Below, one piece after another: positions 22,206 through 33,327 of a stretch of 64,000 bases of DNA. Made by a program: the position numbers and the translations under genes. Position 1 is the first letter of the stretch. Every line of letters begins with the position of its first letter. Below the pieces are notes generated by a model. That model was not told where the DNA came from and did not search any database. It saw nothing but the letters and a program-made list of their open reading frames with translations. The stretch comes from Solea solea (taxonomy: Eukaryota; Chordata; Actinopteri; Pleuronectiformes; Soleidae): assembly GCF_958295425.1 (NCBI RefSeq), contig NC_081142.1, positions 27,050,822-27,114,821 of the forward strand. Direction: 5' to 3'.

Positions 22206-22640
22206 TTATCCTGTATCACGTACTGGACTGGACCCAGATGCAGGACGGTGGTAAAAAAGAGTTCATCTTTGAGCACACAAAAACAGGTGAACAGGCACAA
22301 AGATCCTCAAATATGCCACAAAAACAGGACACTGACTGGAACAGGTGAGCAGGGATTAGCAGAGATTAGCAGAGTCACAGAAGCACATACGTGCATTTAA
22401 ATCCACAGAACTGCAAACCACAAAACAGAGGCGAGCGCTCAACAACGTGTTGGTTTGGTGACGGATGAAGACAAACTCACTACCAGACAATGGAAGGGGG
22501 AGTGATTAAATACACTGAGCAATCAGGGAGACGATGAACAAGACACAGGTGAAACAGGTTGGGTCATCACAGAGGGAAAAAGTAAAGTGCACGCAGACAA
22601 GGGACGAAAAAGACTTCAAAATAAGAGGGAATTTCACAAT
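22206..22640 (-). repeat. AC-rich dispersed repeat ('acccagatgcag' type), copy 1
   Basis: The words 'ggacccagatgcaggac', 'aacaggtgaacaggcac', 'aatcagggagacgatgaaca' and 'agacacaggtgaaacagg' follow the pattern of a common teleost dispersed repeat built from 'acccaaatgcagac', 'ccaaaaacaggc', 'aatcagggag' and 'acaggtg' words. Similar blocks occur at 39520-39930 and 58257-58680. Family identity is not known to me. Confidence 0.45.
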
Positions 22641-22929
22641 AAACACATGACATCCTGGAGCTTTGCTGCAACCACCTTTAACCATGAACAAGATGAGGAT
22701 TAAAAGTTATTGAAAGCTCGACTAAATAGACACTAGGAGGTGGCAAAGGTGTTATAACTCCACGACAGAAGGTCCCATCTGAACCAAATATGCTTGGTAA
22801 TAGTCCCACCTTGAATACGTCTAAGAGTGCCTTCTTGTGGGAATAGGAACAAGCATATATTGTTGTTATTTTATAGAATATTGGTTTGGTTTGGCTCATC
22901 CTTCCCTGGCCTTTGCAGGAAGGATGTCA

Positions 22930-23149
22930 TTCTTCTTTGTTTGCACGATAAGTCTCTGCTTTAAATAGCAAAAAGCACTGGCTGGCTGGTTTGGCCTTTC
23001 TAGCCGATGTTGCCTCCACTTCTAAGGCTATAAAAAACAAGCGGTTTTTAATTCAAAACAATTATACCCTAATTCAAGCACACATATGAGTAATAGCATA
23101 TTCATTTTCTGCCAATAAAACCTCCTAAATGTTACACAATGAACCTTAA
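22930..23149 (-). mobile_element. TTAAAGGTCCAGTGTGTAAG miniature element, left half, minus strand
   Basis: Read on the minus strand: 'ttaaggttcattgtgtaaca', then 'tttaggaggttttattggca', then 'gaaaatgaatatgctatta'. This follows the family body ('gtgtaagatttagg', 'tctattggcagaaatggaat') well. The outer end is at 23149 and the inner end is indistinct. It faces the end at 20965 in inverted orientation. Confidence 0.65.
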
Positions 23150-23921
23150 AAGGGAAGTGATTGAATAAGCTCATGAGACCGTAAGAGCATCCAGGGAAGA
23201 AGCAGAAGCAGATTTCAGGAGTGACCCAGCGGAATGCTGTCAGAATGTCAAAAAGCCTCCCTGACTTGACTAATCCCTGCTCGCCTATGAAGATCTCCCC
23301 CTGTGATTAACTGTCTAACGAACATGCACAGAGGCAGCAGTGAAATAGGTCAGAATAATGCTTCTTAGGCAGTTTGAAAAGACTTTTGTCCTCTGACATT
23401 GTGAAGATGAAGAAATACAGTATATACCCGGCGAGGAAAAAAACCCAGTTAATTGAGAGATTACAGCAAATAAAACACTTGGCCTTCAAAGATCAATCAT
23501 ACACTGGTTTAAACGGGACACTGCTGTCTTTTATATTATTTAAAAATGTACCTTAAAACATGTTTTATGTATACAAATAATATACTACATATATATATAC
23601 ACATCTATATTATATGTATATATACAGTACTGTATCTTTTTTCTTTTCTTCTTTAGCACCGAGGCTAAAGAAAACAACCATATGCCACAATACCTTTCTA
23701 CATTTATAAAAAATGGCGTTGTGTGTGGCGTGAGGTAGTGTCCATTATTTGTTTACAACGTACCACACTTGGGTCTTTATGTCACATTTAACCATTTTAC
23801 AATATAACAACAACTTGTTTCATCTGTTATTGTGGGAAGAAACTGTAAAGAAATGAGAGGTCACAGAGGGCACCTGCCACCTAGTGACTCTTTTTTGTAA
23901 CTGCAGTCAGTGTGCACGTTA
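23150..23921. other. Unassigned interval with a TATATA palindrome
   Basis: At 23580-23632 there is a TATATATATAC-rich, partly self-complementary stretch. Poly-A/T runs lie at 23436-23446 and 23637-23655. No gene was seen. Confidence 0.5.
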
Positions 23922-23990
23922 TAGCTGTGTTTCTATCCTGGTACAGTTTGGTTTGGTACAGTACGACACGGTTTGGAGCGGTAAAGCCCT
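23922..23990 (+). mobile_element. Miniature element terminus ('gtttctatcctggtacag')
   Basis: The words 'agctgtgtttctatcctgg' then 'tacagtttggtttggtacag' and 'gacacggtttggagcgg' resemble the GTACC/GGTAC-rich terminus of the family whose bodies are at 1-368 and 28489-28760. Only the terminus is seen. Confidence 0.4.
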
Positions 23991-24364
23991 TGGTCAGGTC
24001 CAATAAATTCATGTGTTGATCATTGAAAATTTAACAAAGTATATATCACCACAACTAAATATGTACAACTAACGGTTAAAGGGTGGGAGATAATTATCTG
24101 GAGCATTTTTTACTGTATTGCTTAAAATCCTCTTCACAACCTGATTGTAACCAACTAATGAATGCATTGTCACAAACATGGAAACAGGATCGTGATACAT
24201 CAATCAAACTGCTATCGGACCATGGACTAATCGCACATGCTCAGAAGACAATGCCAGATCTTAAGCTAGCTTGCTAAATCCAACAAAAGTTGTTGTTTGC
24301 AAACGAAATACGTTTTTTTGGGAAAACTACTGCCAAGAAAAAAGGCTGATGCAGAGAGATCCAA

Positions 24365-24480
24365 GACCAGACTTTTATGTGGTCTCTGTCTTGTCACCGC
24401 CTTGATAGTCTTGGTCTCGATACCCTCTGGTCTTGGTATTGTCTTGGTCTTGGTCTCAGTTTAGGTGGTCTTGACTTGAC
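24365..24480. repeat. 'GGTCTTGGTCTC' minisatellite-like block
   Basis: An imperfect array of GGTCTT, GGTCTC and TTGACTTGACTT words. It resembles a common fish repeat with a 'gtcttggtctcggtc' body. No coding role. Confidence 0.7.
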
Positions 24481-25171
24481 TTAACTTTATGTCTTTGAGT
24501 ATTTGTTGTTTTTCATCATCACGTTGTCAAGTATCCAAAAATCTTAACGCCACGTAAAGTACAGAAAGTTACCGATGCTACGCAGTGCTCCTGAGCTTTG
24601 GAGGGAAGTCTGAAGAAAGGGGCTTGGACTTTTGAATTCAAAATGTAGTCTGCTTGAACAGTTTTTCCAGGACTTCCAACCCTACCTTTAACTATTGTCA
24701 TAACTACTGTCATTCAGGCTCATAAATCACACCTCCAATAACTTGTGACCCGCTTGATATTTTGTAACATGGTCCATTTCATCGAGACAGAAGAAGACCT
24801 TGTGTGACCAGGGAAGTTCCAGCTAGTCCAGAGGTCCTTTTGCTTCTCCTATTATCCAACAACAAGCTTCTGGCAAAATAGCAAGGGCTACATGTCATCA
24901 CCCGAAAGATGGGCCTAGTCCATCATCGTCAGAGGAAGAAACCAAAACAAACAGGAAGGTGGAGTCAGAAGAGGAACCTGAGACAGGATAAGAAAGTCAG
25001 ACAACAGATGGGGCTCAGATGGGATCAACCCTGTGGTAGGGGATTCAATGATTCCCCCTTGGATTTCAATGGTCAAGATTGTGACTTAATGTTGATCAAT
25101 TTCTGCTTTTCTAGATTGTGAGAGATCTAGATACTGTACATACACAGTGTATATACAGTTAATCCACTTCC
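24481..25171. other. Unassigned interval
   Basis: No gene or repeat family is recognised. The frame 24909-25121 is Lys/Arg-rich without a domain. Confidence 0.5.
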
Positions 25172-25185
25172 ATATATATAGAGAG

Positions 25186-25222
<37 letters not shown>
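25172..25222. repeat. (TA)n then (TG)n microsatellite
   Basis: A short TATATA and GAGATATA segment leads into about sixteen TG units (25190-25222). Confidence 0.95.
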
Positions 25223-25223
<1 letters not shown>

Positions 25224-25447
25224 TTTGAAGCTGCCTTAGTCATCGCAGTGTTTGCGAGACTTGGCAGTTTTGATCGGTTTTGTGCTGTGTGCCATCAAAA
25301 GAAAATCAAACAGAGGGATTGTCGCTTTTGATATGAACAGATTAAACCATCAAAGATTTTAATTGTTTCTAAAACAGATCTTTAGTATTCCCTTTACGGA
25401 GACTGTCTTCCATCTGTCTCCCAAACGCTGTACCATGACCGAGGGAT

Positions 25448-25469
25448 GACACACACACACACACACACA
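25448..25469. repeat. (AC)n microsatellite
   Basis: Eleven AC units. Confidence 0.95.
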
Positions 25470-26169
25470 GGACAAGTGTGATGCTCGGATAATTGTGCAT
25501 CAGAGGTTAATTATAACATGTCTGCATCTCCCCTTCATTTTTGAAGATGATTGATTAATGTTTGTGCTAAAGATGAAAGAATGAAGTTGACATCGTTAAA
25601 CTTACATTAAGATCAGTTTTTATAGATTTCTAAAGAAAGAAATCAGCCAGATAAATACTTTTCTGTGTGAGTATAATCAGGTGTAAAAGCCAGACCCAGA
25701 ACGCAGACATGGATGGATGATGTGGGGTTTCCATAAAAGGTTGAGGAATGTATTGAAGTATCAGAAGATATCAAAGAAGCTGAGGATGTGGATTACTGAA
25801 GTGGACAATGAGCAGAAGTCAAAGACTCGAATGTCAGCATGGATACACAGACCATCTGTGGAGGCCAGGTGAAGAGAGTGAGATGATCAGGCGGTGGAGA
25901 CGTTCCCAGAGACCAACAATCCTTCTCAAAGTCAAAGATCCTTCTTTAGTAGGTATCTACATGCAGTACAAATATTTTTAATATAAGCTGAGACACAGCT
26001 GACGCTCTCGCTCTTCTTGATACTAAATGTAGATCATGATGTCTTCTACAAAGACATGGACTTTCTTTTTGAATGTTTCCTCTTAAAGCTCCTGTGCGTT
26101 ACCCCCTGTGGATTACTGAGTAATTACCAAAACAGAGCATGACCTAGTTTTCTCTCCCCTGCCCCCAAC
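25470..26169. other. Unassigned interval with possible repeat start
   Basis: The words 'ccagacccagaacgcagaca' at about 25690 resemble the 'acccaaatgcagac' opening of the AC-rich dispersed repeat. The body is not convincing. The word 'aaagctcctgtgcgttaccc' near 26084 is another faint miniature-element-like edge. Confidence 0.35.
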
Positions 26170-26187
26170 CCACACACACACACACAG
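26170..26187. repeat. (CA)n microsatellite
   Basis: Nine CA units. Confidence 0.93.
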
Positions 26188-27260
26188 AAAAAAGTAGTGG
26201 TGTATTCTGATGAGTATTCTGATGCTGTGATTGTTGGCTGTTGGCAGAGCACTCGTGTGGAGCTGATAGGGTTAATCAGTCTTGTGTGAAGTTATTTGGC
26301 AGAGTAACAAGCATTTGTTTAGATTTAAAAGTAACCACGGCTTTAATGAACATGTAAGACAAGTCAAGTTTACATGAATCTGTTTTTCTTTATAACTAAC
26401 ATTGACCCCGCAGTGTGATGAGTGATGGGGGTTTTATTGTCATGTGCTCGGCCGTGACTTGTGTTGTTAATGATCGTGATCGTAGCTGCATCAAAGTAAC
26501 CCAGGACTCACATTGTTGCTACATTTCCTAAAATTGGGTCCAACAGAGTAGGAAACACGAGCTGTCAGACGAACTCACTGAGTGAAAGTGATCCAGCTGT
26601 TTCAGCAGCTGTTTGTGCTCCACCGTGTTTAACTGTAAAAGCCAAAGTGAGAACACTGGTGATGCTGTTAACAGGGAACTTTGTCTCCTAAAACATCACA
26701 TTTCCATCTGTATTCTCAGAAAACTACTGATGTATTTACATGTCTACAAGCGTGTATGTCACCGTGATAGTGTTCCATCTGCTTTTGGACCAAATGTTTA
26801 CATTTCCTGGTAATGATTATTGTTGTTTGGACAAAAACTAAATCCTACAACTAACTTGTGAAGTACAATATGGATATTTACCTTGAAATATCGATGATCG
26901 TATTGCACAAGGAAGGACGACGACATATCACCAAGTAGATATTTTGACCCACTCCCGTTGCTTATGTTCTGAGCATGTATGTGCATTGTAAAAACAACAG
27001 AACAACACACTGTCACCTTAGTTTGAACAATAAACGCTTCTGTAAAACCAGAAAATACAACATATTCTTTGTGAAACTTATTTGAGAATGCCGCTTGAAT
27101 TTGTATTTATTCATTTTTTTCTCCTTCAGGTTTGTGGCAGGAAACTATAACACAAAACAACAGATTATGCCTGCATGGCCCGAGTTGAACCAGGAGGAGA
27201 GCTCAGTCCATGAACTCTAAAGTTCATAATGTGTTTCATACTTGATACTCTGGGCCTGCT
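26188..27260. other. Unassigned interval
   Basis: No gene or recognisable repeat over about 1.1 kb. Short frames (66-72 codons) have no domains. Confidence 0.5.
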
Positions 27261-27269
27261 GCTTGTCAG

Positions 27270-27465
27270 TCTGTGTGATTTATTGTTAAATGCTTCTAGT
27301 TTTATGATATTATTATTAAGATGTACGTTTCACTGTATGATTTATTGCAATGTTTCTTTGTTGTCTTGTATTTTTATTTTGTCTTTCTATGTTGTACCGT
27401 GAGCACTTTGGGAAGCTTTGATTGATTTCATAGTTGCTGTATAAATCACGGTGACCTTAACCTAT
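27270..27465 (+). mobile_element. LINE 3' tail remnant, L2-like
   Basis: A T-rich region ends in 'ccgtgagcactttgggaagc' and 'ttgctgtataaatcacgg', which follows the 'gcactttg ... gctatataaat' 3' signature of L2-like LINEs. No reverse-transcriptase frame is attached. Confidence 0.4.
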
Positions 27466-27780
27466 TTGTTTGTATGTTTGAAGGCAGGATTAGAGAAGAA
27501 CTACTTCATGAAACTTTATGATTTTTGTCATCATTGGTGCTATAGATCATTTGATATAATGATGTAATGATCTGCATTGTTTTTCTTGGCAAACACACGA
27601 GGCTTGATTGAATTTAATGCCACTGCTGGTCCTTGGCAGTGTTACAGTCTGAACTCTACTGAGTGCCATTCTAGTTTTAATAGCTTCATCCTTGAGCAGC
27701 TGCTCCAGTTCCTCCGTGCATTGCATTGTGGGGCATCAGTGTGCATTAACAGCACAGTGATGTTTTATTTTTATCTTTAA

Positions 27781-27900
27781 TACTAAAGCAAACAGATGAA
27801 GTTAATAGTGTTTACAAAGAACAGTTTGGGTTTGAGTTTTACTGCTGATTTGTTTACAGCCTGTTTGTGTTAAACTGAGACGGAGCAATAAAACTTTTTT
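27781..27900 (+). repeat. Local duplicate, unit A
   Basis: Shares the ordered words 'acagatgaagttaatagtg', 'tttacaaagaaca', 'cctgtttgtgttaaactg' and 'gagcaataaaa' with unit B about 395 bases downstream. Divergence is clear but alignment is unambiguous. No gene lies in either unit. Confidence 0.75.
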
Positions 27901-28175
27901 TTGCCAAAAGTTTCCAAAAAAAGTACTGTTACAAAAGTTTATTGAATGTGAATTTACAGTTTCTGAATACATGTCATATAATCACTTTAAATGTTATACC
28001 TATAACTGACTTTTTTATGGCAGGTTCAGTTTTATAAAAATAATCTGTAGCTGTACTGTAGTTGGGTTTCCACTAAAAATTGTAACCACATTTCATTATA
28101 GATTTGGTTAAAGAAGAATAAAAAAAATCTATTGCATTTTTTATTGATCCACCAACTTTTAAACTCAAATAGTTT

Positions 28176-28305
28176 ACCACTAAAACCAACAGCTGAAGCT
28201 GACAGTGTTTACAAAGAACCATGTGGAGTTTAATTCAACCACTGATGAGACCTGGGAATAGAATTCTTTATGTGTTTGTGTTTAACTGGGGCAGAGCAAT
28301 AAAAT
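28176..28305 (+). repeat. Local duplicate, unit B
   Basis: Partner of 27781-27900: 'acagctgaagctgacagtg', 'tttacaaagaacc', 'tgtttgtgtttaactggg' and 'gagcaataaaa'. It may be a diverged tandem duplication with a period near 395 bases or two copies of a dispersed repeat. Confidence 0.75.
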
Positions 28306-28488
28306 AATAACAATCACTTACCCCAAAGTATTTTCATGACCAGTTAAGTGTATTGCCAACTAAAGATTTCACAATACAAAGTTATTTGTTTGGGCCACTG
28401 GTGCAAAAAAGAAAAGAAAAAACATTAACAACAAATATATGAAGAAAATAAACATTTAAAAATAAAATAAATACTGAGGTGTGGACTG

Positions 28489-28760
28489 TGCCTGAGGGCA
28501 GCGTCAGCGAGACACGTAGCGCGACGTTGTACCGGTGCGATGACATCGAACGCATCACAGCAGACAACAGCGCGACAGAGGACATCCAGCAGCTCTTTGT
28601 TTGCCCTGCTCCGTTTGTGTGAGAAACTCCAGTTGCAAAACTTTTTCTTGCATTTTTCTGGCGCCCAATCAGCTGTCATGGGTGGAGCCAGTCTAGCTCC
28701 ACCCAGACCAAAATGTACCATACTGTACCAAACTGAAGTGTTCCACTGAGTGGGAAGTCC
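28489..28760 (+). mobile_element. Miniature DNA-transposon-like repeat, copy 2
   Basis: Shares 'gacatccagcagctctttgt' and the GTACC-type words ('ttgtaccggtgcgatgac', 'gtaccatactgtaccaaac') with 1-368. The right end 'gaagtgttccactgagtgg' corresponds to the 'tttccactg' terminus of the family. The 186-codon minus frame overlapping it (28425-28985) is a by-product. Confidence 0.5.
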
Positions 28761-29210
28761 AGGAAGTACTTTTACCCAAAGAGTTTTTAATGTCAAAACT
28801 AGTTTGGGGAAAATAATGTGACTGTGACAGCGCTGTCTGCTGCTGGAGCCTTTCGCTCTTTTCTTAATAAGCACAAGATGGAGACAGTTAGGGACGTGAA
28901 AGTTGTTGGAGTAGTCGTAGAGGTGTTGTAACTTTGTGCAGGCAGTAATCTGGGGCCTCTCAGTGGGTTCTGACCTTGGCTTCAACCTCCGTCCTTTTAT
29001 CTGCTCTATGTTGGCATGGTGGCGTCAAAGCAAGAGGTTCAACTCTACTCCTCCACCCCTTTTTTTCTGCTGTGGCTCCACAGAGATGATGCCTCCTAGT
29101 AGCAGGCCTCGGACCAGCATCACCACCACCACGATACCTTACCCCACCTCTCCCTCTCTCTCGCTCTCTCCTTTCTCCCTTGTTCCCTATAGCTCTGTGC
29201 TTAGCAAGCA
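28761..29210. other. Unassigned interval with a CT-rich tract
   Basis: Contains a pyrimidine-rich CTCTCTCTCGCTCTCTCC tract (29148-29182) and a CACCACCACCAC run (29121-29131). A 153-codon plus frame (28936-29397) crosses it; no domain is recognisable. Confidence 0.5.
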
Positions 29211-29960
29211 TCAAAGGGACCCATCATACCCCGATGGTTTAAATCTTTTAACAGGGAATAACAGCCGGAGAACATCCAGACCCCTCATGTCCCGCACTCA
29301 TGTCACCATGTGTTCCCGCAGTGATAGCCAGGGGAGAGGCTCTGACCGGTCTGGTCATGATGGTGCGTGCTCGCTCTCTCTCTGCAGGACGGTGTGAGGA
29401 GGGGAGGGGGAGCAGGGGCCCCGCACTGTGATCAGGGGCCAGGCTAAATTCTGTTTGAAATGTGAATGGACTCATTTTCATGATGCTAGGGGAGGTCCCA
29501 GGTGCCACAGCGTGCCAAGGGTCATCATTAGTAGACGACTGCCTTCAAAAAAACAAAATATACAGAGTACATAAAGGAAGAAAAAAAATGAAAAGGAGCC
29601 GCACCGCGGCATCTCGTGGCTGCGCCTCTCTTTTATTCTTTTATTATTTCTCTGTTAAATTCATAAACATTAATGAAGAAAATTTACACAACCCACACGT
29701 GGTCCTTCTCTGAGGCTCCTGCATCTTCACTCCGGCTTCATCTGATTTCTGCTTCTTCTTTTTTTTCTCTCTTTATTTCTTTTTTAACCCCCTCTATTTT
29801 TTTTCCCCTGGCTGATGTATAAACAAACAAAATAGTGACTGAAAACGTGGAGACGACCTAGCTGGAGATATGGGATGGGTGGGGGGGGGGGAGTTTGGTT
29901 CACATCTGATTTGAAATTCAGACGGATTCCATGATCAAAGGAGGCTCAATATCTCTCAGC
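29211..29960. promoter_or_regulatory. Candidate conserved noncoding island
   Basis: Repeat-poor, with balanced composition from 29215 to 29720. Two G-rich spots (29397-29420 and a run of about twelve G at 29880-29891) have G-quadruplex or slippage potential. Pyrimidine tracts lie at 29752-29812. Regulatory role not demonstrated. Confidence 0.28.
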
Positions 29961-30700
29961 TGTTCAAAGGGACTCGTATAAAACAAATGTGATGTGACCA
30001 AGTGTAGAGGAGCACTCATTAAGAGCTAAAGCAGATAATGACAGGTAAGACGAGGATTCTCTCCCCCCACTGAACAGGCATTTGTTTGCTTTTGCGCGTG
30101 TTTTTGTGTGTCTTTCCCGCGTCTGCTTCTTTTTTTTGTTCCGTTTGATTTTGATTAGGCAGGGAATAGGAGAAAGAGGTACAGACACCGTTCTCCTGCT
30201 CCCTTTTGTCAGAGGAAGCCCTTGAGTTCTTGCTGTTGTTTCTGTGCTCTGTGCCAGCGTGGGGAGTTTGGGTTGCTTTGCACACAAAGTCACAAGGAGC
30301 TAAACGCCTCCCTTTAGGGTCTGCAGGGTATAAACCAAACCCTCTGTTTAGTCTTTGGGAGACGCGAGCGCGTGTGAACCTGGTTTACACCCACCTTGTC
30401 AACAGTTGCTGTAATAAAGGAAAGAAACATCAATCTAATGAAGTGACTGTATGCGCTCTGAGAAAACCAAAACAATAATATATTATTGTGGGTTGTGAAG
30501 CTGCTATGTGTAAAATATGTACAACATAGCATTAGCATTAGCTTATAAAAGTGGTTCATGCAATCCCAATTCAAAATATTGTAGATATTATAATATTGGT
30601 TGCCAAAGAGAGACGCTGAAACACGGAAACAAGAAGAAATACTTGGTGTTTGACTGTGTTCATACTATTCTATCTGTTTTATTTGAATAAACATTGAAAA
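29961..30700. other. Unassigned interval
   Basis: No gene or repeat family is recognised. The frames at 29964-30293 and 30206-30478 overlap on opposite strands and show no domain. Confidence 0.5.
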
Positions 30701-30704
30701 TCTT

Positions 30705-30875
30705 TGACAGCAAGAAGATTCACCGGCTTGAATCCCGCTTTGATCAAAGGCCTTTCTGGGTGGAGTTTGCATGTTGTCCCCAGGTGGATGTGGGTTTGCC
30801 CTGCAAGGGACTGGCGACCTGTCCAGGGTGTAGTGTGCACCACCTTTCCTCATAAGCAACAGGCGTCTATTGAAA
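30705..30875 (+). mobile_element. tRNA-derived SINE fragment (CAGCAAGAAGG family)
   Basis: Ordered words 'acagcaagaagattcacc', 'cttgaatcccgctttgatc', 'ggcctttctgggtggagttt', 'gcatgttgtccccaggtgg', 'actggcgacctgtccagg' and 'gtgtagtg' match the body of an abundant teleost SINE/retroposon. Other copies lie at about 42993-43270 and, on the minus strand, 48006-48140. The 5' A-box region is missing, and the middle is internally deleted relative to the family. It follows the 'tttatttgaataaacattga' stretch. Confidence 0.7.
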
Positions 30876-31400
30876 AGTGAAAGTGTGTCTGCTCTGAGCA
30901 GCAGCGGAGAATCATCACAACAGACTGAAAAAAGTTATTTACACCATATGTTTACCAACAAAGGTATGAAAGGAAGCTAAACTCGACTAATGAGTCCAGG
31001 ATCTGCCTCAAATTCCTCTCCTTTTTCATTCGTCTGTATTTTTTCAATCTCAAATCCTTTTGTTCCTCGTTTGTTTGGGATGTTTTCGAGAGGGTTAGTG
31101 ACATTTTGCCGTAATGTTTATCATTTCGAGAGCCACAGTTGCAGCCGCTGTGTTGAGGCATCCCATACATTAAAGTGCCGTGAGCTGTGTTATTGGGAGG
31201 TTGAATGTGGGTGGAGCGACAGACCTGAAACACCAGAAATAAACAGTGTTTGCGGCCCATAAATTTCATATTTTAATTATCAGTGAAGACAATATTTCAA
31301 TTTAACATCCTTAATCACTGCTGACATAACGGTCATTTTAATGACTTATTACAATACATTTCTTACATAATGTACCTCTTAAATCTGCCAAAACAAAAGC
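30876..31400. other. Unassigned interval
   Basis: No gene is visible. Frames of 90 and 105 codons on opposite strands (30952-31269) mirror each other. Confidence 0.5.
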
Positions 31401-31409
31401 CCGGATCAT

Positions 31410-31935
31410 TAGGAATGACATGTGCCGTGTTTGATGCTCAGCCGTCATCTCTTATGAGTCTTTTGGCCCTGCCTCTCTGTTTTCAGGTCCTGACCTTCTG
31501 TGAGCACTCAGCTCCAAATGAGCTGGGTCAGTTTTGTAGTCTTTTTGTGCTTGGAGGAGCCATGAAATATTCAGGCTTATAGTGCTTCCCCGAGACCAGG
31601 CTGGTGGCTGTGGCTTTGTGTTAGCACAACTCGCCCTGCGCTGCCTGTCCAGTGTCCACCCCACACCTTCAACCTCAGGGGGTTGAACTCTGGGAATCCA
31701 CTCCCTCCAAACATAATGTCCCACTTTTCTGCTCGTCCTCACCCAAGGTTTTCTCCTTGCTCTTGCTCGGTGAGAATCCTGCACACCTCGTCCTCCTGCC
31801 TCCATGCTCGATTGCAGCATATGATCTGCTGTATGGCTTATTCCAGCAGGTGCGGGTGTGGGATATAGCCCTATGTGGACTTCACTCAATTCATGACCAA
31901 TGGCGAGGTCCTGCATTATACACTAAGCCAAGCAG
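31410..31935 (-). other. GC-richer tract open on both strands, origin unknown
   Basis: About 520 bases of higher GC content than the surroundings. They carry a 154-codon minus-strand frame (31452-31916), and a plus-strand frame begins at 31652. The minus frame includes the stretch W-R-E-W-I-P-R-V-Q-P-P-E-V-E-G-V-G-W-T-L, which looks protein-like. It could be a decayed retrotransposon or processed-gene fragment. I do not recognise the family, and no poly-A tail or splice pair is visible. Confidence 0.3.
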
Positions 31936-32395
31936 GAGAGGTGGTTTGTTTTATTCACAACCTTGTGGATTCAAACAGATTGCTCAGACTGGGGAATTGA
32001 GGCAGATGTTATCATACAGGTCCAAAACATGGAGAGAGAGAACAGGTAGGAATAAACTATGTATAAAAGCACTGCTAAGCTTCAGCCTCAGGCAAAGCTG
32101 CACAGGCTACAATGTTACCCTCCCCTAAGCCACAATCAATTCTTGGCTTGACTGTATCCAAATGTTTATTTTTGCTTGGCTGAAAAATAATGACAAGTCA
32201 TTCTGAGATACAATTGTACCCTTGGCTCATGTTCGCGTTTACAAAGCGTCTGACATAGATTTTCCTTTTTTTTCTTGGGGGGGGGGAGGATGAGTTCAGG
32301 GCCGATCAAATCCAAACAAGATCTAAATACTGACAGTTTGAGTTGTCGTTATAAATTGAGAAATTCCAAGGATTGCACGCGCTCTTTGCCTGTTT
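31936..32395. other. Unassigned interval with poly-G run
   Basis: A run of eleven G lies at about 32277-32287 next to a T-rich stretch. No gene. Confidence 0.5.
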
Positions 32396-33120
32396 CCCTG
32401 TTTTACAAATGAGCCCATGTGCCATTTTTTCCCTCTCTAGATCCAAGCCAATTCCAGTGAATTCACATCACTCCAGATCCTAAATCCTGCATGTCAGAGC
32501 TAACAGCTGTAACATATTACTACCTGATCCTCCGCTCTCTATAAAATAATGCCCCATCACATCCAGAAATATTACCATCTCATTCAAATTCATAACAGCC
32601 ATGGCTTTCAAGCATCATCTATATAATCCCAGAATCATTTCCCCGTGCGTCTGTCCATATCTGAGTCATAAATAACTGTTCCGTGACCAAATCCTTTGTA
32701 AAAGGGCAGACTGCCTATATGTGTCTCTATGTCCGCTTGTCGCTGTGATATATAAAACCCCAATATCCTCTCCGTCGAGCCTGACATGTGCCTAATCCAG
32801 CCTGACAAATGGGGATGCACTGTGTCAGTTAGGCAGCGACGTGACCCCAAATCCCGCCTCCGCCACAATCTCTCCCTCGACCTCAGACACACTACATCCG
32901 TAAGTATTCCATTAACCCCAGTCTGAGGGGCCGAACATGGCTGAATCAATGAGTTTACAGTATGTATGTGTCTGTTTGTGTCTTTGTTAGAGCACCTGCC
33001 CACGTAGCTATCGCACACCGGTTCCCTGTTGAACCCTTTGCCGCAGGCCCTTTGGAGATCGCACCACACCTCCTGCCTCGGAGGTATGAGCAGCAACAAG
33101 CACATCACACACTCTACTGT
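32396..33120. promoter_or_regulatory. Candidate conserved noncoding island
   Basis: Repeat-free, balanced sequence ('gatccaagccaattccagtg' near 32442; 'attccattaaccccagtctg' near 32905). A 157-codon minus frame (32635-33108) covers part of it and has no recognised domain; its stop-poor nature may reflect composition. The texture is among the most enhancer-like in the window. Confidence 0.33.
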
Positions 33121-33291
33121 AAATGCACAAGTGTGTATCCATGTGAAGATGGAGGTAAAAGAGCATCATGTTGGATTAGGGTGCCAAAAATCCTCACCCT
33201 AACCTATATGAACACGGTTCAAAAGAGCCGATCTGTTGTCCCCAGTTTATCCTACACGCTGGTTTGAATCCAGAAATACTCTATTGTTCTA

Positions 33292-33327
33292 TCACACACA
33301 AACACACACACACACACACACACACAC
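33292..33327. repeat. (CA)n microsatellite
   Basis: About seventeen CA/AC units with one interruption near the start. Confidence 0.95.

Noticed and set aside
28425..28985. 186-codon minus-strand frame
   Set aside because: Overlaps the miniature-element copy at 28489-28760 and appears to be a by-product of it.
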